A stretch of 32,704 bases of DNA from Candidatus Bipolaricaulota bacterium (GTDB lineage: Bacteria; Bipolaricaulota; Bipolaricaulia; RBG-16-55-9; DRXL01): positions 1-32,704 of the forward strand of contig JAUQPG010000007.1 in NCBI GenBank assembly GCA_030550495.1, written 5' to 3'. Within the stretch, counting starts at the first letter, position 1, and every line of letters starts with the position of its first letter. The translations under genes were made by a program, and so were the position numbers. Shown here piece after piece: positions 23,477 to 31,380 of the stretch. The notes beneath the pieces were generated by a model that saw nothing but the letters and a program-made list of their open reading frames with translations, searched no databases and had not been told where the DNA came from.

Positions 23477-26080
23477 ATGAGAACGCGCAATCTAATCGAG
23501 AAGCTCATCGCCTCACGGCATTCGCTAAAACCATATAATAATCTGGGGCACCATGCCGAGGCCGAAGGTGGCTGCGGCGTCCTGGGGATGATCGCTTCAC
23601 AGCCCATTGCCGGCAAGCATGTCTATCGTAGCTCCATCCAAATGCATAACAGAGGGAACGGCAAGGGCGGCGGGCTCGCGGCTGTTGGCCTTCTCCCTGA
23701 ACAGATGGGCGTCTCAAGAGAAAAACTAGAAGACAATTATCTCATCCAGATCGCGTATCTCGACCCAGCAGCTCGAAAAGACGTCGAACAGGATTTCTTA
23801 CTCCCGCACTTTGAGATTCATCAGGGCTACGCTGTGCCCAGCATACACGACCATCGAGAGATCGGCTTGGAGGTTCAGCCCCCGCTGGTGTGGCGCTACT
23901 TCGCCCGCGTCAAAGAAACTGTACTTGCCGAGTTCATTCAGAAGAACGAACTGAAGGGCATAGACCCCCGCCGCGCCGAAGACGAGTTCGTCTATCAAAA
24001 TTCTTATAAACTGAACAAGACGTTCTACGCGTCATTAGGCGAAAAGCGCGCGTTCGTGCTCTGTCACGGGAGAAATCTCTTAGTCTTTAAGATCGTCGGC
24101 TACGCTGAACAGGCTTTGCAGTATTATCAGCTAGAGAATCTCAAGGCCCATGGCTGGATCGCCCATCAGCGATACCCGACAAAAGGGCGCGTCTGGCACC
24201 CTGGCGGCGCACACCCCTTCATTGGGTTGCACGAAGCCCTCGTGCACAATGGAGATTTTGCGAACTATCACGGCGTCTGTGAGTATCTGAAACAGAGAAA
24301 TATCTACCCGCTCTTTCTCACAGACACCGAGGTCTCGGTGCTGCTCTTTGATCTGTGGAGCCGTGTCTATGGCTATCCGTTGGAGTACGTGATCGAAGCG
24401 CTCGCACCCACGACCGAGCGCGACTTTCTGATGCTCCCCAAAGAGAAGCAAGAGCTGTACAAACAGATTCAGGTCGCGCACCTGCACGGCTCGCCCGACG
24501 GCCCGTGGTTCTTCATCATCGCGCGCCATGAGCCGTATGAGAAAAAATTCCAACTGATCGGGATCACCGACACGAGTATGCTCCGCCCTCAGGTCTTCGC
24601 TCTGCATGAGGGGCCGGTGCAGATCGGGCTGATCGCTTCAGAAAAGCAAGCGATCGACGCTGCGCTCCAAAGCCTGCACGACGAAGACCCGCGCATCTGC
24701 CCCGTCGCTGATAAATACTGGAACGCACGCGGCGGCAGCCACACCGATGGGGGTGCCTTCATCTTCACCGTAGACTACAGCCAACCAAATTTAAAGCTTG
24801 TCTGCACGGATAAGTTCGGCAGGGAAGTATCTGCTGGCCCTCACCCCCGGCCCCTCTCCTGTGGGTCACCACGGGAGAGGGGTAGCCGTCAGGCTGGGGT
24901 GAGGGCCTCTCTCCCCACCAACCCCGTGGCTAGTGCGCTCGATCCCGCCCAGCCGGCTCTCGAAGCTTTCGCTGAACTCAAGAGCGAGATCAGAGCTTGG
25001 GATTATGACGTCTTTGAAGAGTTCTTGCGCGTCTGTCTAGAAGAATCTCGTCACAGTGATGCTCAGCGCCGTCATATACTAGAGTTGCTGACGTTCTTAT
25101 TAGACCGTCGCTATCGTACAGAGAAGATGGAGCGCAAGTGGCTGCGCGCCCTCCTTGAGGCGACTATCAATGAGATTTTGGATTCGGTGTCCTCGCTCGG
25201 TGCAGCGTCAGACTTTGGGCGCATCACGTGGCAGACGCGCGCTACGCTCTCTGCGCCGCGAGCGCCGACCCAAACGCTCGTCATAGACGCCACGGGCTTT
25301 CCCCCCGAAGGCGAGGACGCGCTCTCGCTCTTGATAGTGAGCGCCTATAAGCTTGGCTGGAAGAAGTTTCTTCTCTATCGCTGCTGCGGGCAGCGCTTCA
25401 TCGGAAGCGGGCTTGGCCCGCGCTCTCACGGCGTGCGCCTCGACGTCTACGGCAGTTCGGGAGACTATTTAGCGAGCGGGCTCGACGGCGCAGAGATCTA
25501 CGTCCACAACAACGGGCAAGATCAGCTGGGGCAGATCTATCACGATGGAAAGCTCGTCGTCTACGGGGACGTGGGGCAGACGTTCTTCTACGGGGCTAAA
25601 GGGGGGCAAGCGTATGTCTTAGGCAACGCTGCGGGACGCCCCTTGATCAACGCTGTGGGCTGCCCGCGTGTGGTCATCAACGGCACAGCGTTAGACTATT
25701 TAGCTGAATCGTTCATGGCCGGTGATCCCCTCAACGGCGGCGGGTTTGTCATCCTGAACGGGATCGCTCTCGATGAAGACGGGCAGATTCGAGAGTTAGA
25801 GACGCCATACCCTGGGAGTAATCTCTTCTCTCTCGCTTCTGGAGGGGCGATCTACGTGCGCGATCCCCATAAAAAATTAGATGACGATCAGCTCAACGGC
25901 GGCTGCTATGAAGAACTCAGCGACGCTGACTGGGCGCTCATTTTGCCCTATCTGAAAGAGAACGAGCGATTGTTTGGGATCACTGTTAAAGACTTGCTCA
26001 CCGTAGACGGGGAGAGACTGCCCCCGGAGCGGGTCTATAGAAAAGTCCGCCCGGTCAAGACGGGCGTGTTGAGCTCATAA
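23477..26080 (+). CDS. Glutamate synthase glutaminase (class II amidotransferase) fused to the GXGXG domain
   Basis: The protein has 867 residues. The N-terminal class II amidotransferase domain (about 33-440) has the nucleophile candidate Cys33 in EGGCGVLGMIAS, the glutamine-binding Arg232 in AHQRYPTKGRV, and the NGD motif N258-G-D in EALVHNGDFANYHG. A 32-residue leader before Cys33 would have to be removed, as in GltB propeptides. After a linker that carries palindromic element D (about 454-477) and a helical section, the C-terminal right-handed helix of the GXGXG type runs from about 630 to 780 (SSGDYLASGLDGAEIYV, GDVGQTFFYGAKGGQAYVLG). It should release ammonia from glutamine for the FMN subunit. 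In archaea-type enzymes these two domains are usually separate genes, whereas here they are joined without the synthase barrel. Confidence 0.88.
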   Translation: MRTRNLIEKLIASRHSLKPYNNLGHHAEAEGGCGVLGMIASQPIAGKHVYRSSIQMHNRGNGKGGGLAAVGLLPEQMGVSREKLEDNYLIQIAYLDPAARKDVEQDFLLPHFEIHQGYAVPSIHDHREIGLEVQPPLVWRYFARVKETVLAEFIQKNELKGIDPRRAEDEFVYQNSYKLNKTFYASLGEKRAFVLCHGRNLLVFKIVGYAEQALQYYQLENLKAHGWIAHQRYPTKGRVWHPGGAHPFIGLHEALVHNGDFANYHGVCEYLKQRNIYPLFLTDTEVSVLLFDLWSRVYGYPLEYVIEALAPTTERDFLMLPKEKQELYKQIQVAHLHGSPDGPWFFIIARHEPYEKKFQLIGITDTSMLRPQVFALHEGPVQIGLIASEKQAIDAALQSLHDEDPRICPVADKYWNARGGSHTDGGAFIFTVDYSQPNLKLVCTDKFGREVSAGPHPRPLSCGSPRERGSRQAGVRASLPTNPVASALDPAQPALEAFAELKSEIRAWDYDVFEEFLRVCLEESRHSDAQRRHILELLTFLLDRRYRTEKMERKWLRALLEATINEILDSVSSLGAASDFGRITWQTRATLSAPRAPTQTLVIDATGFPPEGEDALSLLIVSAYKLGWKKFLLYRCCGQRFIGSGLGPRSHGVRLDVYGSSGDYLASGLDGAEIYVHNNGQDQLGQIYHDGKLVVYGDVGQTFFYGAKGGQAYVLGNAAGRPLINAVGCPRVVINGTALDYLAESFMAGDPLNGGGFVILNGIALDEDGQIRELETPYPGSNLFSLASGGAIYVRDPHKKLDDDQLNGGCYEELSDADWALILPYLKENERLFGITVKDLLTVDGERLPPERVYRKVRPVKTGVLSS
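24836..24907. repeat. Palindromic coding insertion D (two nested stems)
   Basis: Outer perfect 12-bp arms GGCCCTCACCCC (24836-24847) and GGGGTGAGGGCC (24896-24907). Inner 14-bp arms CCCCTCTCCTGTGG (24851-24864) and CCACGGGAGAGGGG (24869-24882) with one G-T pair and a GTCA centre. Clearly the same family as element B. It is read in a different phase (PHPRPLSCGSPRERGS) but again without a stop codon, in the linker between the glutaminase and the rest of the protein. Confidence 0.87.
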
Positions 26081-26085
26081 GTGCC

Positions 26086-26730
26086 ATGCGCCGCTGGCTC
26101 CAACAGAAAATCATAAGCCCACTTATTGATCTCTCATATATACTGATGAGTCTTCTCTTTGCTGCGGGGGTTCCGCGTTGGTACGAGCGTCTCAACGCAT
26201 GGCACTATTGCTATCAAGCCGAGCACTATGACCGGAGCGTCATAGAATTCGAAGGAGCCCGCTACGCGCAAGCTCTTGAAGCCGGACTCCAAGCACTCTC
26301 GGTGCACCCCAGAGAGATTCTCGACGTCAACACTGGGACGGGCTTCGTCGCCCGAAAATTATTGGCTCTCTTCCCCCAGGCTCACATTGTCGCAACTGAT
26401 CTCTCCGAAGCGATGCTCGCCCAAGCACGGCTACGCTCTCCGCGGATCGAGTTCATCCGCGCGGACACCGCAAAACTCCCCTTTGCAGACGAAAGCTTCG
26501 ATCTCGTGACGCTCCACAACGGGCCGCCGCATCTTTTGGAGATGGCGCGCGTCTTGCGCCCTGGAGGGCAGATGCTCCTCGCATTCACGTCAGGGGCAAG
26601 GGTACCTCATCTCCTTCTCAAACGTTGGCTCGAGATCGCCCGACGCTTCGGCACGGTGGAGCTTGGACGGGTCGGCGACGGCTTGTGGGTGCTTGTGACT
26701 AAGTTTAGTCAAACCACCCCCGGCGCTTGA
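26086..26730 (+). CDS. Class I SAM-dependent methyltransferase, substrate unknown
   Basis: The 214-residue protein shows the methyltransferase type 11 fold. Motif I is ILDVNTGTGFVARKLL (DVNTGTG for the usual DxGxGTG), motif II has the acidic VATDLSEAMLAQA, then come FIRADTAKLPFADESFDLV and the LRPGGQMLLAF strand. The N-terminus has hydrophobic residues (about 9-30) that could touch the membrane. It resembles UbiE/menaquinone-type and other small-molecule methyltransferases, but no substrate can be named. It follows the glutaminase gene by five bases, so it is probably last in the operon. Its 3' end overlaps convergent corA by 26 bases. Confidence 0.82.
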   Translation: MRRWLQQKIISPLIDLSYILMSLLFAAGVPRWYERLNAWHYCYQAEHYDRSVIEFEGARYAQALEAGLQALSVHPREILDVNTGTGFVARKLLALFPQAHIVATDLSEAMLAQARLRSPRIEFIRADTAKLPFADESFDLVTLHNGPPHLLEMARVLRPGGQMLLAFTSGARVPHLLLKRWLEIARRFGTVELGRVGDGLWVLVTKFSQTTPGA

Positions 26731-27685
26731 ACCACCAGAACATCAGCGCGCCGAGAGTTGCCATAACCCCCAATACGGCGGGATATCCCCAAGGGGAGCG
26801 CAGCTCTGGCATGAACTCAAAATTCATTCCATAGATACTCGCAATGAACGTCAAGGGCAGGAAGATCGTGGCGATGATCGTCAGCGTCTTCATGATCTCA
26901 TTGAGTTTATTGGAGACCAGGGCTTGGTGGATCGCCATATCCGTGGAGATGAGCTCACGATATGTAAATATGAGATCGTTCAGGCGAGCCAAGTTATCCG
27001 AGACATCGCGGAAGTAGACGCGGAGGCTCGCTTTAATGAACGGCGATTCTTCCACGGAGAGGCGGCGGATGAGCTCTAGTTGTGGCCCGAGGATGCGCTG
27101 CAAATACACGATATTTTTGCGGAGCTTGGCGGCTCGCTGCAGCGTGGCTTTATCGGGATTGGTAAAGATCGCATCTTCAAGCTCACTGAGCTCTTCATCG
27201 AGCCAGCTGAGGATTTGCAAGTTATCGTCGACGAGCAGATCAATGATAGCATGGACGAGGTAATCAGGGCCGCGCGCAATGGTGCGAGAGGCAGAGCTGT
27301 AGAGTCGGGTGATGGCTGTTTCGATGCATTCCATGGGCTCAGTATGTGCGGTGATGAGAAAATTCTTGCCCAAGAAGAGATCGAGCTCGAGCGCGCTGAG
27401 ATTCTTTTCGATGCGGTCGACATCGGCGTCGCGCAGCACGATCATGAGGCCGTTGTCGTAGGTATCGATCTTGGGGCGATACTGGGGGGTGATCAGATCT
27501 TCGATGGCCAAGGGGTGGAGGTTGAAGAGCTTTCCGATCTTTTGGATCTCGGCAACGTCAGATCCGGGAAAATCGATCCAAAAAGTGACCGTCTCTTGCT
27601 CTGCCTTGGCCACAAGATCGGTTATGGGGACATCGTTCATAAGTCCCTGACCCTCTTCGTACAAGAACGTGCGCAAGGGGCTCAC
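26705..27685 (-). CDS. corA: CorA-family magnesium/cobalt transport protein
   Basis: The 326-residue protein has the CorA layout: a cytoplasmic alpha/beta funnel domain (about 1-150, with VTFWIDFPGSDVAEIQKIGKLFNLHPLAIEDLI), a long stalk helix (about 165-265) and two C-terminal transmembrane helices. The channel signature YGMN is followed by FEFMPEL and the last helix, ending with basic WFKRRGWFD. CorA forms a pentameric Mg2+ channel in the inner membrane. The GTG start at 27685 is chosen from the reading frame and the promoter a few bases upstream. A later Met (MNDVPITDL) is possible. With the CorC-like gene it is the second putative cation transporter in the window. Confidence 0.94.
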   Translation of the reverse strand: MSPLRTFLYEEGQGLMNDVPITDLVAKAEQETVTFWIDFPGSDVAEIQKIGKLFNLHPLAIEDLITPQYRPKIDTYDNGLMIVLRDADVDRIEKNLSALELDLFLGKNFLITAHTEPMECIETAITRLYSSASRTIARGPDYLVHAIIDLLVDDNLQILSWLDEELSELEDAIFTNPDKATLQRAAKLRKNIVYLQRILGPQLELIRRLSVEESPFIKASLRVYFRDVSDNLARLNDLIFTYRELISTDMAIHQALVSNKLNEIMKTLTIIATIFLPLTFIASIYGMNFEFMPELRSPWGYPAVLGVMATLGALMFWWFKRRGWFD

Positions 27686-27699
27686 CTCCGCTTCCGTTT

Positions 27700-27728
27700 A
27701 GATTAGTGCATAAGAAGACGTTTGTCAA
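27700..27728 (-). promoter_or_regulatory. Promoter of corA
   Basis: Minus-strand consensus -35 TTGACA (27728-27723), 17-bp spacer, -10 TAATCT (27705-27700). The GTG at 27685 follows after 14 bases, giving a predicted leader of roughly eight bases. Confidence 0.68.
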
Positions 27729-27798
27729 AAATCAACCCCTCCTAAAGAGGCGAAGAGAGGGGGTATGGAGCTTACTGGCGCGCTCCCCACTCATCGCG

Positions 27799-27823
27799 TA
27801 GAATAACAAATAATCAAGGAGGG
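27799..27823 (+). promoter_or_regulatory. Possible -10 box and strong Shine-Dalgarno before the M16 gene pair
   Basis: TAGAAT at 27799-27804 could be a -10 box, but no good -35 is present at 16-18 bp. AAGGAGGG at 27816-27823 is a strong ribosome-binding sequence 12 bases before the ATG at 27836, a little farther than optimal. This start is leadered, in contrast to the operons that begin without a Shine-Dalgarno sequence. Confidence 0.45.
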
Positions 27824-27835
27824 ATTCTTTCACAC

Positions 27836-29215
27836 ATGGAAGCACAAGGACAAAAACCGACAAGACGCTCAACCCTGTGGATCACCGGCGGGGTGGTCAT
27901 CGTCGCGATCGTTGCAGCCGTTTTTGCCGTTTGGACGCTGACTAAGCCACCTTCAGCTACCGTCGGCTCGATTACGGCGTATACGCTCGACAACGGACTC
28001 CGACTTATCGTCTACCAAGACACGACAGCCCCGGTCGTCTCGGTCAACGTTTTATATCGCGTGGGCTCCAAGGACGAACCCCAAGGGAAACGCGGCATGG
28101 CTCATCTTATGGAGCACATGGCATACAAAGGCTCCAAGAACGTCGGCCCGGAAGAGCACTCCAAGCTCATTGACCAAGCCGGGGGCCAAGACAATGCCTT
28201 CACCGGCGACGATATGACTGGCTACTGGGCGCAGCTGCCCAAGGAGAAGCTCGACCTAGCTCTGTATCTGTTCGCCGAGCAGATGCACAACCTCGTGCTC
28301 ACTCAAGAGCACCTCGACTCCGAGCGCGAGGTCGTCAAGGAAGAGTGGCGCGTGCGGTTAGAGAACCAGCCCGTCAGTAAAGCGTTCGATAAATTCAGAG
28401 ATATCGCGTTTGCAGGCACGCCCTACGCCAAGGGCCCTGAGGGCTACATGGAAGACCTAGACAATATCACGCTCGAAGATCTTCAGAATTTCTATCAGAC
28501 GTACTATGCTCCCAACAACGCGGTCTTAGTCGTCGCGGGCGATGTGCGGCCTAACGAAGTGCTTGCGCTGGCGAAGAAGCACTTCGGTGGGATTCCCAAA
28601 GCTCAGACGCCCTCACCGATGCCGATCACGCTGCCCCCGCAGACCCAGATGCGCGAGGAGACTCTCGAGATGGCTGTGCAGTTACCCGTCATTATCGGGG
28701 GCTATCGCGTGCCGGGTTCAGGGCATGCGGATCAGCCAGCCCTCGAAGTGGCCGGGCTCATTCTCTCTCGAGGGCAGAGCTCGCGACTCTACAAAAAGCT
28801 CGTGCGGGAGCAGCAACTCAGCGTCGGTGCCGGGGGCTTCCCCTTGGTCTTCAAGGACGTGGGCACAATGCTCATCTTCGCCTTCTTCACGCCGGACAAG
28901 GATCCCACCCAGGTCAAAGAGGCGCTGCTCGCTGAAGTCGAACGTCTCGCTACTGAGCCCATAGACGAAAAAGAGCTCCAGAAAGCGAAGAATCAGCTCA
29001 CAGCTCAATATATCTTTGGCCTCGATTCCATCTCTAGAGTAGCTCTAGAGCTCGCTGAAGCTGAGGTCATCTACGGTGACTATAAAGAGTTCGAGAAAGC
29101 CAAGACGAAGTACGACAATATCACGGCCGCGGACGTGCAGCGCGTGGCGCAGACGTACTTTAAGCGCGAGAACTTAACTATCGTGACGCTCAAGCCCGAA
29201 GGAGGCACACAATGA
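27836..29215 (+). CDS. M16-family zinc peptidase, catalytic subunit, membrane-anchored
   Basis: The 459-residue protein has an N-terminal transmembrane or signal-anchor helix (about 13-35, LWITGGVVIVAIVAAVFAVWTL) after a basic head. The M16 peptidase domain has the inverted zinc motif H90-L-M-E-H94 and, about 75 residues downstream, the Glu-rich REVVKEEW that supplies the third ligand. The second M16_C domain covers the rest (PYAKGPEGYMEDLDNITLEDLQNFYQTYYAPNNAVLVVAGDV). It is like the active partner of bacterial two-protein M16 peptidases such as PqqF/processing-peptidase-type pairs. It probably acts in the periplasm on peptides or unfolded proteins. The following gene overlaps by four bases and encodes the inactive partner. 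Confidence 0.93.
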   Translation: MEAQGQKPTRRSTLWITGGVVIVAIVAAVFAVWTLTKPPSATVGSITAYTLDNGLRLIVYQDTTAPVVSVNVLYRVGSKDEPQGKRGMAHLMEHMAYKGSKNVGPEEHSKLIDQAGGQDNAFTGDDMTGYWAQLPKEKLDLALYLFAEQMHNLVLTQEHLDSEREVVKEEWRVRLENQPVSKAFDKFRDIAFAGTPYAKGPEGYMEDLDNITLEDLQNFYQTYYAPNNAVLVVAGDVRPNEVLALAKKHFGGIPKAQTPSPMPITLPPQTQMREETLEMAVQLPVIIGGYRVPGSGHADQPALEVAGLILSRGQSSRLYKKLVREQQLSVGAGGFPLVFKDVGTMLIFAFFTPDKDPTQVKEALLAEVERLATEPIDEKELQKAKNQLTAQYIFGLDSISRVALELAEAEVIYGDYKEFEKAKTKYDNITAADVQRVAQTYFKRENLTIVTLKPEGGTQ

Positions 29216-31380
29216 GACAGTTCCAAGTTAGCAAGTTTCAAGTTATAAAGTTGTTACTTGCGTTCTTGCTGATCGGCCCAGTGGTCGTCTGGGCGCAACA
29301 GGGCAACGTCGAGCCGATTCAGCTGCCCCCGATTAAGACCGTCACGTTAGAGAATGGGCTGAAAGTCATAGTCATAGAGCAGCCGTCGCTGCCCATTGTG
29401 CAGTTCTCAGTGCGCGTGCGCGTCGGAGCCATTCATGAGCCTTCAGACCGCACAGGCTTGGCGACGTTTACAGCGTCGATGCTGCGCCAGGGAACGACAA
29501 ACAGAACAGCTGAGCAGATCTCTGAAGAGATCGATTTCGTCGGCGGCTCCCTAGGGGCGAGCGCCGACGTCGAGCGCACTGACGTCACGGCTCGAGTCTT
29601 AAAGAAAGACCTCCAGGTCGGGTTAAATCTCTTAGCTGATATTGTGCAGAACCCGAACTTCCCCGAAAAAGAGATAGGCATTATACGCAACCAGCTTTTG
29701 GCCAGCGTGCGCGGGATGCGCGATGACCCGGAAGAGTTAGCTTCAGCGCATCTCGATTTTGCCCTCTTTGGGACGATCCATCCCTTGGGACGCGCCATGA
29801 GCGAGCAGAGCCTCAACGCGATCACTCGTGACGACTTAGTCACGTTCCACGGGATATATTATCGTCCTAATAATTCCGTGCTCGCTGTCGCCGGAGACGT
29901 CAAAGCCGACGAGATTATTAGCTTAGTAAAGCAAGCGTTCGGCACGTGGCAGAAAGCAGATATTCCGCCCGCGCCCTTGCCAGAACCAATTAAGCTCCAG
30001 GGTTATAAAGTGCGCTTCGTGCACAAGCCCGGCCAGACCCAGACCCACATTGAGATCGGACACTTTGGGCTGGCCGTCACTGATCCGGATTATATTCCGA
30101 CAGTGCTTGCTAACTATGTACTGGGCGGGGGGGCGTTCTCATCGCGTCTGCTTCAGGTCATCCGAGCTAAGTACGGAAAGACCTACTCGATCTTCAGCTA
30201 CTTCCCCAGCTATAGCTTCCCAGGGTATTTCCGAATCTCGACGTTCACCCGCAACGAGCAAGCGTTTGAAACGCTGCAGATGATCTTGGACGAGTTCAAG
30301 AAGTTCAAAGAGAATGGGATCACTCAAGAAGAACTCCAAGCGGCGCAAGACAACATCGCCGGGAGCTATATTCTGAGATTAGAGACGCTCTCCGGGCTGA
30401 CGACGACCGTGCTCAATAACGATTTCTATGGGTTTGGCATGGAGCGCAGCCGCAACTGGCGCAAGATAGTTCGTTCGGTAACTTTAGAGCAAGCCAATCA
30501 AGCGATCAAAGATCGCTTCGATCCCGACAACCTCGCGATTGTCTTGTTGAGCGACATCAAGACTCTGGAGGGCCGGACGGAGCTGATTCCGGGAATCCCG
30601 CTAGAGAACGTCAACGTTGTCGATTGGCTGGAGCCGATCACGGCGCGAGCCAAGCCCTATGCAGAGTTTCTCGCGGCGCTCGCTGCTCCCAAAGGGCCAA
30701 CGGAACTGACGTGGGCCGCGCAGATCACCCCCGAAGCAAGGGCGCTGTTGGAGAGGGCGTTTGCGGCCCAAGGGGGCTTTGAGAGGGTCGCCCAGATTCG
30801 CGATGTCTACACAAAGGGACGTGGGAGCATCTTCCGGGGCGGCCAGGAGTTCAAATTTGAAGGAGAGCTCTGGATCAAGCTGCCTAATAAACTCAAACAG
30901 ATAATCAAGTTCGCTGGCGGGCAGAGCACGGTGATCTATAACGGGACGCAAGGCTGGGTGGAAGCCGGTGGACGCGTGCGCGATCTACCTGCGCAAGCCC
31001 TCGCTGAGATCCGCGAATCTATCGAGTTTGACTCGCTGTTGTTCTTGTGGAATATTGCGCGTGCTGACTACACGTTCGACATCGTGGGCACGGCTCAGGT
31101 GGACGGTCAGGAGACCCAGGTTCTGCGAGTGACGAACGAGCAAGGCAAGTCAGCGGACTTCTACTTCGATCTAAAGCGCTTCGTGCCGCTCAAGATTATC
31201 ACGTCGCTTGGCGAGGGAAAGAGCAAGGAGCAACTCTTGAGCGACTACCGTCAAGTCGAGGACTTCTGGGTGCCGTTTGCGCTCAAGACGCTCGAAGACA
31301 AGGAGCTCACTGATAGCTTTGAAGTGCTAGAGTTCAAAGTGAACACTGGGGTTGGGGACGAGCAGTTTGAGAAGCCGTGA
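29212..31380 (+). CDS. M16-family peptidase-like protein, non-catalytic partner, with extra C-terminal domain
   Basis: The 722-residue exported protein begins with a signal peptide (hydrophobic LLLAFLLIGPVVVW, cleavage near WAQ). Two M16 domains follow (about 35-475), but at the place of the HxxEH zinc motif it reads GLATFTASMLRQGT, so it cannot bind zinc there and should form the inactive half of a heterodimer with the preceding gene. A further region of about 240 residues (about 485-722) has strand-rich sequence (FEGELWIKLPNKLKQIIKF, STVIYNGTQGWVEAGG, FYFDLKRFVPLKI) reminiscent of LolA/LppX-like lipid-binding outer-membrane lipoprotein folds. This last assignment is only an impression. ruvA overlaps its stop. 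Confidence 0.88.
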   Translation: MRQFQVSKFQVIKLLLAFLLIGPVVVWAQQGNVEPIQLPPIKTVTLENGLKVIVIEQPSLPIVQFSVRVRVGAIHEPSDRTGLATFTASMLRQGTTNRTAEQISEEIDFVGGSLGASADVERTDVTARVLKKDLQVGLNLLADIVQNPNFPEKEIGIIRNQLLASVRGMRDDPEELASAHLDFALFGTIHPLGRAMSEQSLNAITRDDLVTFHGIYYRPNNSVLAVAGDVKADEIISLVKQAFGTWQKADIPPAPLPEPIKLQGYKVRFVHKPGQTQTHIEIGHFGLAVTDPDYIPTVLANYVLGGGAFSSRLLQVIRAKYGKTYSIFSYFPSYSFPGYFRISTFTRNEQAFETLQMILDEFKKFKENGITQEELQAAQDNIAGSYILRLETLSGLTTTVLNNDFYGFGMERSRNWRKIVRSVTLEQANQAIKDRFDPDNLAIVLLSDIKTLEGRTELIPGIPLENVNVVDWLEPITARAKPYAEFLAALAAPKGPTELTWAAQITPEARALLERAFAAQGGFERVAQIRDVYTKGRGSIFRGGQEFKFEGELWIKLPNKLKQIIKFAGGQSTVIYNGTQGWVEAGGRVRDLPAQALAEIRESIEFDSLLFLWNIARADYTFDIVGTAQVDGQETQVLRVTNEQGKSADFYFDLKRFVPLKIITSLGEGKSKEQLLSDYRQVEDFWVPFALKTLEDKELTDSFEVLEFKVNTGVGDEQFEKP

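Noticed and set aside
27733-27762. CCCCTCC...GAGAGGGGG sequence between corA and the M16 genes as a fifth palindromic element
   Set aside because: Only short, interrupted pairing is possible and the outer CCCTCACC arms are absent. Chance purine/pyrimidine richness is likely.
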